Shown one piece after another: positions 20,911 through 30,695 of a stretch of 64,000 nt of DNA. Position numbers and translations under genes: made by a program. The notes beneath the pieces are model-generated. The model saw nothing but the letters and a program-made list of their open reading frames with translations. It did no database searches and was not told where the DNA came from. The DNA comes from Bactericera cockerelli (lineage: Eukaryota > Arthropoda > Insecta > Hemiptera > Triozidae): assembly GCA_024516035.1 (NCBI GenBank), contig CM044961.1:7991796-8055795 (forward strand), written 5' to 3'. Every line of letters begins with the position of its first letter. The stretch's first letter is position 1.

Positions 20911-23900
20911 TTAGGTGACTTCCTCAGTAGGGAAACTCGATCTCCTTTTCTGCAAACATTTCACGATGCTGAAACAAAGAACAGGAAAGATGATTTTGTT
21001 TTCTATTTAATTTTATTTGTTTATTTGATAACATTTTTTTAATCAATGATTAGAAATATTAAAATAAAATACATAATTATACAATTGCCATGTTCTTGTA
21101 TTTGTTACACATAGACGTACAAACAAATACACTTGATGTATGTGTAACCAATGTAACCATCCTTTAAATTTTTTTTGAATATTAAATTAAATGAAAGCCG
21201 CATTGCATATATGTATAAGAAATGCCAGGCGTATTATTTCAGTTTCAAACATTCTATTGAATATATCGGTTTCTCTAAGATTGAACATGAGATTTTTTGT
21301 TGTTGCAAAGATAGGAACTCATTGTCCGAGAAGTAGGTACTATCTGAAATAAATTGAAATTCAAATCAAATGAAGTTATATTTAGAATTTTGCATACGAT
21401 TACCGAAATGCAATAGAGGCCGGAATAGCTGTACTTATCGAAAGCAATGAGGTCTGGAATGACACTTACATGAAAGAAATGAGGACTAGTAGCCCGTTTC
21501 AGAAACACTTTCTACTCTCCAAATCTCCCTTTCAACCGTCACACAACGCACTCTGATTGGTTATTGCGTTCAAATTAACCAATCAGACTGCTTTGTGTGA
21601 CAGTTGAAAGAGAGATGTGGAAAAGTGTTTCTGGAACGGGCTATAGAATGACACTAACCTGAAAGCATTCTGGACAGGAATGACAATTACCTGAAAGCAA
21701 TGAAGGCCGGGATGACACTTACCGGAAAGCAATGAAGGCCGGAATGACACTTACCTGAAAGCAATGAGGGCCAGAATGACACATGAAAGAAATGAGAGAA
21801 TGGCACTTACCTGAAAGCAATGAAGTCCGGGATGAAACTTACCTGAAAGCAATGAGGGCCAAAATGGCACATGATAGAAATGAGAGAATGACACTTGCCT
21901 GAAAGCAATGAAGGCCGGAATGGCACATGAAAGAAATGAGAGAATGACACTTACCTGAAAGCAATGAAGGTCGGAATGGCACATGAAAGAAATGAGAGAA
22001 TGACACTTACGCACTTACCTGAAAGCAATGAGGGCCAGAATGACACATGAAAGAAATGGGAGAATGACACTTACCTGCAAGCAATGAGGGCCAGAATGAC
22101 ACTTACCTGAAGGTAATAAAGGCCGGAATGGTCAGGGCCACACCCAGGAGGAAGAAAGCTTCGGGCCACACCTCCACAGTGTGCCTGTAGATCATCATGT
22201 AAATGGGCGTGGTCAGTAGGGGCAAACAAGTACTCATGATGCTGTTTACTGAAAGGACATTCGCTGGGGGAGGAGCATATACATAATTTACATGAAAGCA
22301 TTCTTGGTCGTTTAAGGTATGTTTAGTTAGAATAGATTGTTTTTTTTTTTTAATTTGGGTTTAACTTCGCTTTCAACTACATGGTCAAATCACGATGGGG
22401 ACGTTACACTCTATCTTCTATTCGCAGGAAACTCACAAACCTGCTACCGACAATAACCTCAAATAGCCTGAGTTGGGCCGGATGCCAGCATCACGAAGCC
22501 TTCACCTCGCTGGACCTTGCTTAACTTCGGTGATCCTACCAGAAACGGTGCATTCAACGCACCATCGACGCTGGCATGGATGGTTTAGTTGAGTAGTTAG
22601 AATACTGTAAACCAGCAAGTAATATAATATTTGCGGAGTTGTTAGAAAAGGATGATGCTGCCATTATATTGTTAAGAGACAAGACATTTTCTCTGGCGAT
22701 TTCAATGGCTTTCCTACAAATCCCCAAAACATTCAGTTAAAGAAAATCAATTGCTGAATTACACTATTCTACTATCTTGGTTATTTAATGAACGGTTCTA
22801 ACTAACCTCTACCACGATGATGCAACTAATCATTCAATGATAATACAGCCGTCGTCGATGGCGCGTTGAATGCACCGGTTCTTGAAGGATCACCGAAGTT
22901 AAGCAACGACCAGCGGGCGAAGACTTCTTGATGCTGGCATTCCGGCCTAACCCAGGCGGGATGAGGTCAATGTGGGTAGCGAATTTGTGATTTTCCTGCG
23001 AATGAAGGGTAACACCCCGTCGTGACATGACCATGAAGTTGGAAGCAACGTTAAACCAAAATAAAAAAAATCTCAGAAGTAAAATGATAATACAACCTTT
23101 ACGACTGCATGGTTCATATGGCTGTATTGAGTGCCTATTTAAAGAGAATACCTTAAAACACCTACAATTATCATTCTGGGTATGAGAACTTACGGAGTTC
23201 CAGGACATCTATTTCCTGGGAGAGAATGGACACTGTGATCACGAAGGCCGCAACGTGGAACATGTCAACAATTGGAACTGAAACAGATGACAAGAAATTA
23301 TCGTAGACCAGAGATTCCGAGTTCGATCCACGCTTTTATCAGACTTTTCATAGAAAATTCTGTTCCCTCCAAACACACGTGAGGTTGGTATTTCCGGCCC
23401 TACCCAGGCTGAGTGAGATAAATGTGGGTTCCTGGAACGATGCATAGCGAATGGACGGTGAATACCTCGTCCTGACTATCATCTATCCCAATCAGGACGT
23501 GAAACAGGTAGCAGACCAGTGTCTCCCTAGTTCACTATCAACAGAGAAATGTGTAATGTGTAGCCAACCCTAATAAGCCTGGCTAGCTTGCAGTTTCTCA
23601 AGGGTATAATTGCTTATTAAAAAAGCCCAAGTTCAAACGATGGTTGATCACACATAATAGAAATGTGTGGTTCAGAACGAGACAATTTAATTTTAAGTTG
23701 GCTGGAGACCATCACTCTCCCCAGCTGTAGCTAATTTGGTTACAACAACAGGAAATGACCCATGAAAGAAGTAATATAGAAGACCTGAGCTAGCCAGCGG
23801 TCGCGTCGATGGCATGTTGAATACACCGGTTCCCTTCAGAACACCGAAGTTAAGCGACATCCAGCGAGGTTAAGACTTGGATGGGTGACCATTCAAATTC

Positions 23901-26900
23901 TAATTCTCGTGACGCTGGCTTTTCCCGGCCCCACTCAGGCTGGGTGAGGTCAATGTGAGTAGCAGGTTTGTGAGTTTCCTGCGAATGGAGGGTAAAACCC
24001 CCGTCGTGATATGACCATGGCAGTTGAAAGCGACGTTAAACCCCAAAAAAAAAAAAAAAGACCTGAGCTAGTGACGAAGGCACATTAAATACCCCAGGTC
24101 TCAATTTATTGGAAGTGTAAGTATTTAAGCAACATCTAGCAAGGTTAGGACTTAAAAAAGACAGTTCAAATTCACACCCTCGTGATGCTGGCTGTTCCTA
24201 ATTTACCCCAGGTCCTAACTAAAAGCGTTATTGCCTTTGGCAATCTCTAATTCTCTACTCCAGGTTCAAGGTAAATGCTGCGTTGTGTTCAAATTATGTT
24301 TCCAGTGAATGGAGTATATTGCTCTCGTCTCAATATGACGGTAGCAGTTGAATGGGTGAGAATGCTTACCCAGGTACATCTGGAAGGTGTTGGTTACAAA
24401 CATATAGGAGACACACTCCAGACAGCTGGACACACAGGCCAGGAGGCCAATACTGGTGTCCTTCAGCTTAAACACTCTACCCAGGAGACCGATAGCCAAT
24501 AATACGCCTGAAAAAAGAAGAAGAAAAAAAAACAGATAGTGTTGTTCCACAAGTAAAATTGCTTACAATTATGGAATTCAACCAGACGCGGCCGGTGCTA
24601 AGAAAGAAGAGAAGATTCTCTCAAGTTCTAGCTCGAATACAATGAAAATCATCACACATTTCTACAGTAATTGATGCATAATTATTATGATTGGCATGGT
24701 AAACAAACTCAATCTCTTTAGATACTGTAGGAGCGCCTCTATAAATCACAGTCCGGTTTATGTGGCAGCACCCCAAAAATATTTTCCGGCTGACCGGTCC
24801 TGATTCCAAAAAAGATAAGACCAGAAACAGCCTCCTCAAAACGGACCCATCATAGCGCAGCATAGTCTTGAGGAAGGCGTGCTATAAGCTTTGTTGTATG
24901 CGATCTTAGTTTTTAATTTGACCCTGATAGAACTATAGGAGGCATAATTACAAAATATGGACACTTAATTTTACTGCTAGAGTAGGACTACATAGATTCC
25001 AACAGTAGATTTGGTGTCATTCTCATGGGGGTAAATTTTAGAATAAACGATAAAAAAGTCATACATAGATTTTACTGCTAGAGTAGGACTATCTAGATTC
25101 CAGCAGTTGATTTAGTGTCATTCTCATGAGGCCAAATTTACGAAGAAAGGAGGAAAAAATCATGCTTCGGGTGGGATTCGATCCAACGGCCACCCGACCA
25201 AGAAGAAAAGAACTCAATGTTGAGGAAGAACTTGCATTCTAGCAACAATTTAGAGGTTTAACTACGTAACGCAAAGACTTACATACAACATTCCTGAAAA
25301 GAATATTTGGACTCATTTATTACAAAGAGAATAAGTGATATTATTCATTGAGTTGTTATTCCAAAGAGACAAAGAAGTTATGCATACCAAAGGTGGCGCT
25401 CCATGCTTTGTATGCACTATACTTTCCGTAGTCAGATTCATTCCATCCAAACTTGGCCCGAACATAGTAATATAGCAAACTGTACTCCCCTGAAAACAAA
25501 ATAAAACAAAACAGAAATCAACTTTGTTTCAATACTTTGTTTTTTATATCTATGAAGTGTCAAAGATATTTTTACATGTCCCCCTTTCAATATGGACTTC
25601 CACAAAGTTACAAAGGCATCAATCAAGAGCTTGGAGATACATTAAGAAGAGAAATAACAGGTACCTATATCATGAAAAAGATAATGTATGGTTATACCTT
25701 AAGAGGAACGTCAATAATTTTCTTCAAAAACCGACCAAAAACAATACTTTCTATACCTTATAAGTAATAAAAAAAATCACCCATAAGGTATATAATAATA
25801 ATAAAAAAAATCAACCAGTGTATTTTTTTCGTCTCATAGGTCTAGATAAAAGCTATTTTTGGAGTTCTAAAAATACATGAAAGTAAGATAAAATAAAATG
25901 TCTTGTAAGTAAGATAAAATAAATCACATTATTTCTTTGAGAAGTTAGACAAATTGGTGCATTCTTCAAGTAAGTACATTATAATTTATACTTTGAAAGT
26001 ATTAATAAAATTTCTCCTGCTTTCCAACTTACCAACAATGGCCGCATCAAGAACCATGGTGATGAAGACCATGAGAAGAGCAATGGTGGTTCTGTGATTG
26101 CTTCGAGGCTTCAGAAGTATTCTGAAGTTGTTCAGACACATCTTGAAGGGGTTAAGATTTTCTGTTAAAGAGGTATTAACTGTTTCATCATGGTGCTTTT
26201 CAGATAATTTCTGTGAATTTTCTACATCTGTTGGTGCAGAGTCTTTTCTTCTATGTAGTTCATTTGCTGAACCATTCTGTTTTCTTTCACTGTGGTCAAT
26301 CTTCGCTTCATTGTTTGTCACATTATTATCTATATTTGTTGCACTTGCAAGATTGTTCTCCTCGTTTTGCTGGTTGGTATTTTGTACTGTTTCATCTCTA
26401 ATCGTTTCATCAGAAGTCGTTTGGCTCTTAATAATTGTAGCACGCAACCGAATTTCATGGTCATTTTGTAAGTGTTCTTTATTTATTTCGTGATTTTTTA
26501 AGATTTCTTCTTCTCTATCTGCTTGTAAACAGCTGTTTCCTCTAAACTTTATTTTTTCGATCGAATTTTCTTTGGTCTCTTCACTATTCTCAATCTCACG
26601 GATGTGATTTCCTTTGATTTCTTTTTCACCTTCATCATGTGTACGTGTTTCTACAATTTTTTCTTTATTCAGTACATGGTCACCATTTTCAAGAGCCTTA
26701 CCACTGTCTCCACAGATATTGTCGCTTTTTACTTCCACATCAACATTACTTCTGTCATGGGGTTCCTGGATCATAACTATAATGAGAAAACCAGCGATGA
26801 TGTTGCCAATGATGGACATGATGGAAATGACGTAGAACCCAAAGAGAATGGTCAGATAGCCACTCATAATGGACCCTAGAGGGCTGGAACAGGCATAGAT

Positions 26901-27820
26901 GCCTTCGTAGATGCCAATGCGAAGAGTTCTTTGCTCTGGAGTTGTGTTGTCGGAGGCGTATAGACAAGCTCCCATTGTTGTCAATGACCCTATGCCTGTG
27001 ATACCTGAGAAAAAGAGCGAACAGGTGAATTGTTTTAGATGCCTGGAGTTGAGATAACTTTGAATTAACAACAAAAAGTACTGTGAGAGTAAAGGGACTC
27101 TTCTAGTCACGTTATTGGATAAAAAGAGCAAGCATATTATTTTGTTTACTGCAATCTCCTGTCTTCTTCATCTTCTACTCTATTTCTTTAAATACTATTA
27201 TTAACTATCTAGATAGGGAACTTTAAGGGTGGAGTGTAAGAGATTATCATAAGCTATATCCCCGCACTTTAGTTAGGACATCTGGATATATTTATCTATG
27301 ATTTTTTTATATCATTTTCTTGTTCATATTGTTGTCAATTTTGTATTTACTTTTTATCATTATTTGTTTGTACTTGTTTTGTTAATAAAGATTAAATAAT
27401 AATAATAATATGTTTTTCCCAAACCAACTTAATGTAGGCATAGTTCAACCTCACCCTCAAGTTCAAAATAAAAGTTGTTGTTGGTTCTGGCACTCCTATT
27501 ATAGATTGCCATGGACAAGATCTAGAATTTGGGTCACGTAATGTAGATCCACCCTGTATAGTTATACCTGTGGCACTCCTATTATAGATTGCAATGGACA
27601 AGAACCAGGAATTTGGTCACGTAATGTAGATACACCCTGTAGAGTTATACCTGTGGCACTCCTATTATAGATTGCAATGGACAAGATCTAGAATTTTGGT
27701 CACGTAATGTAGATACACCCTGTATATTTTTATTAACAAAATAAAGTTTTATTTTATTTCGAACTGCTCATAAATCAACGAGTTGCCCAAAGACACAGTA
27801 TACAGATCAGACAGGTGTTG

Positions 27821-27863
<43 letters not shown>

Positions 27864-30695
27864 CATTAGTAATTATTTTATTATTATTATTTATTTTTTT
27901 ATTTTTTTATTTTTTTTTGTGTCTTTGGCTAACTCGTTCCTTATGGGTACAAATGTCTATGAACAATATTCAAAGTGTCGCGCAGGACAGTCAAGCATAG
28001 CTCTTTCAAATGTTTCTTATGGATTTGATGTGTTTTGAAGAAGTTGAGTTATACCTGTGAATAGTCCAATACCGGACGCCAGGATCCAGATTGAGGACTG
28101 CCAGAAATAGGTGGCACCGATGGTGAGTAAGTCCAGGCAGATGTGCCCGCATAGTGGCAGCAGAAAGTAGGGCTTTCTGGATCTGGAATAATAATAATAC
28201 TTTTTAGTGGAAGGTAACCACCAGGCGAGGTTAATGTTCAAAGCATTTTCCACCACCTAACCCTCAGAGTCTTATTATTAAGTGGTGGTCACAAACTCAA
28301 ATTAATGAGGAAAAATTCATGCACTGGGTGGGATTCGAACCAACGGATCCCTACGCTACCTGGATTACCAGACTAGCGCGTTAACCACTTGACTACCAGA
28401 CTTGTACTTATGGAATATTATCGAACCGAATCATCATGACATCAAGTTTATTTTTTAATAAATAAATAATATGGTAAGTTTCTAGTAAATAGAGGTACTT
28501 ACTTCCTTTCCGTGTTCATGATTGTGTCATGGTGGTAGAAGGATTGAAGTGGTATTAACCCTGTGGAGCAAAAGCCCAGAAGCAATTTTCTGGCCTCCTT
28601 CCGTGTCCTGTGTGTGGTGTATTGTGTATTGTTGTTTATAAATAAAACAATAAACTCAAGAATAAAAATATTTCTTAAAATTCATAATTAGGAACTTTTC
28701 ATTTCGATATTCTCTGCTTTGAAGCTAGCTGGTAGTTATTTATAATGGAGGTAAAACTCACCTCTCGATATGACCTTTAGCTGTTAAAATTGTTGAAAGG
28801 GCCATTAGGCCATTCCTGTTCTTCGGATTCCAACTTATGTTTGGAATTTTCCTCATATATTTGAGTATATTTTTTTTAAACAGTATAATCAGAATCACAT
28901 ATATAAAAAAAAAAAAAAAAAAACTCTGAGTGTTAAATGGTAGAAAATGCTTTGAGCATTAAACTCGTCTGTTTCTTGCCTTTCACTAAATAGCATGATC
29001 ATTATCATTAATTCATTATGAATATCATAAAAATATTACTTCAAACATTCTGAAGCAATGTTTTTAAAACGGTTCCGAATTTAGGTTTTTAGGGGGAGAT
29101 GAAGGTTTTAATGGTTAAGTGTGCATCGTTGTCAGCAAGTCCAATACTGTGCATCACGCTTCTTCGTGTTTTTTGGAGATTTCCTCCCTCATAAAAACAA
29201 AAAATCTTTTATTGTTATTATGAAACCTCAACCCTATGTTTTGCATAATAATGTATATTTATTTTAGTTTTTTTTTTTATCAATTTTTGTGGCTCTCTCC
29301 CTAAGTATAATACTTCTAACCTCTTCGCGCCCAACACCAATTTTTGTTTTGTAGTACAAAGTGACCGGTGGCCTCGCCCGAGGACAAACATTAATTTTAC
29401 GCTACTTGGTAGTATAAATTTTTAGCTTGGGCACTTAGGACTATAAAATAAATGTCCTCTCACGAGGACATTAGGCGCGAAGAGGTTAAGGACATAATAA
29501 TACCTTTTCCAACTACTGGAGAAGATGATGATGAGAACCTTGCAGGAAATCTCCAGGCTCACTTTGACAGACTGCACCAGGGCCAACTCTTTCTGCACCT
29601 CCAACTCTCTCGGACAAATCACGCCTGAAGACCAACATTAATCATATAATAATAATGCTTTTTCTTTGTGTTATTATGTCACAATTTTAGTGGGTATTAG
29701 AATCATAGGACTTAACCACTTTAATGTACAATATCTTGTATTTTTTTGCCTATGATTCTGCCACTGGTCACTGCTTCATATCTAAGCAGCTACTCATTTT
29801 TCCTCACGAGGCATGAGTGGACCTCGAACATACAAGTACAGAGCAGAAAAAATCCTACACCGCTGGGGATCGAACCCAGGTCACCATGTGTGCAGTGCCT
29901 AGCGTGCTAACTCATTCTACCACAGTGAGTCATATTACTGTCGAACCTTGAGGTAGATAAAAGATTTCCCTCGACTGGACATTTTTTTCGTTTCATCCAG
30001 TTCTCTTATATCCAAATTCGACTGTATTTATGTGTGACACAAATACTTTTCCAAAGCAAATTTGAAATCTTTTCTTTCCCCTCAGTTTTAAGTACATAAT
30101 TTGACACTATAATAAATGCTAATTAAAAAAAAGTTCATGATATAAACACAAATCGTAACACTTACCTACAGTTTACACTTTTAGGTAACCGGTAGTCAAG
30201 TGTTAACGCACTAGTCTGGTTCCGTAGCTCCTTAGCACCGGCCGCGCCAGTTATTATTATTACACGGAAGGAGCTCAGAAAACTAGTTCTGTACTTCCAA
30301 GGGGTTCAATAACTATAGCAATCTTTCCACCACTATGCCATCACACATGGACACGGAAAGTATAATAATAATAATATCGCCTTATTTATACTTCCCGATT
30401 AGGACTATTGAGTCCCATTGTCCCAGAAGTCAAGACGTATTGTTATGTGGTCAAAGTCCCAAATGCAAGGGTAATTCCCAAATGTCGGTACGCCTTGACC
30501 TCTGAGCTACCGGAACAGACTATTAGTTAAGTAAGTCTGGTGTTTCTTACCTAGAACTGGTCCCGTGCCATTCTGGTAGCAGAGCTTTTGCAGCATCAAG
30601 TTGGACCGGGCCAGATTGGTTATGGTGCAAACCACAAAGGAGATGACCAGCGCTGGCTCGATGGTAACATGAGACCAGCATTTTGGAACCAGCAT
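20911..30695 (-). CDS. SLC46 / proton-coupled folate transporter-like (SLC46-B)
   Basis: Paralogue of SLC46-A on the opposite strand, MFS-type transporter, substrate unknown. Coding exons (minus strand, 5' to 3'): 30551-30695, 29504-29624, 28055-28182, 26033-27004, 25388-25489, 24370-24507, 23194-23277, 22107-22248, 20911-20968. Frames join to 629 residues. A stop lies in frame 39 bp upstream of the ATG, supporting this start. TM1 holds IEPALVISFVVCTITNLA; the extracellular loop has an NGT glycosylation sequon. The TM2-TM3 motif reads FSSSWKRSRKP and lacks the aspartate seen in SLC46-A (YSD) and in the family consensus. A roughly 220-residue charged loop lies between TM6 and TM7 (residues 213-433). 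Exons of 102, 138 and 84 bp match SLC46-A exactly in length and phase; the first introns do not. Confidence 0.9.
21490..21643. mobile_element. Foldback MITE, third copy (SLC46-B intron 8)
   Basis: Begins TAGCCCGTTTCAGAAACAC and ends with the near-exact complement GTGTTTCTGGAACGGGCTA. Interior as in the 4792-4968 copy (CTCCCTTTCAACCGTCACAC, CTGATTGGTTATTGCG). It has landed inside the splice-junction-derived array, which continues in degenerate form on its far side (21400-21489). Confidence 0.85.
21644..22106 (-). repeat. Array of ten splice-junction copies in SLC46-B intron 8
   Basis: On the minus strand the exon 8 end CCTTTATTACCTTCAG|GTAAGT is followed by ten more copies of a unit reading CTCATTGCTTTCAG|GTAAGTGTCATTC with small changes. 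The AG|GT junctions fall at 22074, 22018, 21954, 21898, 21842, 21810, 21754, 21722, 21690 and 21658 (base before the cut, plus coordinates), spaced 32, 56 or 64 bp. Five are exact TTTCAG|GTAAGT; the others are TTGCAG|GTAAGT, CAG|GCAAGT, CCG|GTAAGT, CAG|GTAATT and CAG|GTTAGT. The 56-bp spacers add CTCATTTCTTTCATGTG. Confidence 0.9.
22331..22575 (-). mobile_element. 5S-rRNA-derived SINE, reverse (SLC46-B intron 7)
   Basis: A T-run, then reverse body (TTTAACTTCGCTTTCAACTA, CACGATGGGGACGTTACACT) and reverse 5S-like end CTTCGGTGATCCTACCAGAA...CATCGACGCTGGC. Confidence 0.8.
22846..23070 (+). mobile_element. 5S-rRNA-derived SINE (SLC46-B intron 7)
   Basis: GCCGTCGTCGATGGCGCGTT, CACCGGTTCTTGAAGGATCA, CCGAAGTTAAGCAACG and body through GTTAAACCAAAATAAAAAAA. 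The middle of the 5S-like head is shortened compared with 23793-24059. Confidence 0.8.
23793..24059 (+). mobile_element. 5S-rRNA-derived SINE, most complete copy (SLC46-B intron 6)
   Basis: GCCAGCGGTCGCGTCGATGG, TGAATACACCGGTTCCC, CACCGAAGTTAAGCGACATC, GGTTAAGACTTGGATGGGTG, ACCATTCAAATTC and GTGACGCTGGCTTTTCCCGG follow the order of a 5S rRNA gene from near its 5' end to its 3' GGC end. The internal promoter region (GGATGGGTGACC) is preserved. The body (CAGGCTGGGTGAGGTCAATG, CGTGATATGACCATGGCAGT) and an A-run complete the element. Confidence 0.85.
24580..24830. repeat. Interspersed repeat shared with 46975-47230
   Basis: CGCGGCCGGTGCTAAG, ATCACACATTTCTACA, ATTATTATGATTGGCATG and GGTTTATGTGGCAGCACCCC all recur in the same order at 46975-47230. 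A piece with CACCGGCCGCGCC lies at 30230-30250. Element type unknown; it sits in SLC46-B intron 5. Confidence 0.7.
24968..25165. repeat. Two-copy tandem duplication (SLC46-B intron 5)
   Basis: TTTTACTGCTAGAGTAGGAC and GTGTCATTCTCATG recur about 100 bp apart. A tRNA-like GGGTGGGATTCGATCC end follows at about 25167. Confidence 0.65.
27488..27735 (-). repeat. Three-copy 83-bp tandem repeat in SLC46-B intron 3, two copies carrying a donor-like junction
   Basis: Units start near plus positions 27488, 27571 and 27654. On the minus strand two units contain GGAGTGCCACAG|GTATAACT, cut after plus 27568 and 27651. This resembles the real exon 3 donor CTATTCACAG|GTATAACTC at 28055. The rest of the unit has GTGACCAAAATTCTAG, a motif also at 18920-18940. 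Confidence 0.75.
28187..28399 (-). mobile_element. tRNA-derived SINE (family 1) abutting SLC46-B exon 3
   Basis: Read on the minus strand it starts GGTAGTCAAGTGGTTAACGC and ends CCACTAAAAAGTATTATTATTATT, immediately followed by CCAG and the first base of exon 3 at 28182. The SINE tail therefore occupies the polypyrimidine-tract position of this acceptor. Confidence 0.85.
29649..29930 (-). mobile_element. tRNA-derived SINE (family 2), reverse (SLC46-B intron 1)
   Basis: (AAT)n, GCTTTTTCTTTGTGTTATTA, TTAGTGGGTATTAG, CTGCCACTGGTCACTGCTTC and a reverse tRNA-like head GGGGATCGAACCCAGGTCAC. It starts about 25 bp upstream of exon 2 in gene orientation. Confidence 0.8.

Noticed and set aside
20356..22106. 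CRISPR array
   Set aside because: Tandem units without unique spacers in an intron-containing eukaryotic genome; these are minisatellites.
23239..23445. Minus-strand open frame overlapping SLC46-B exon 7
   Set aside because: It is in the wrong frame for the transporter and mostly covers SINE-derived sequence.
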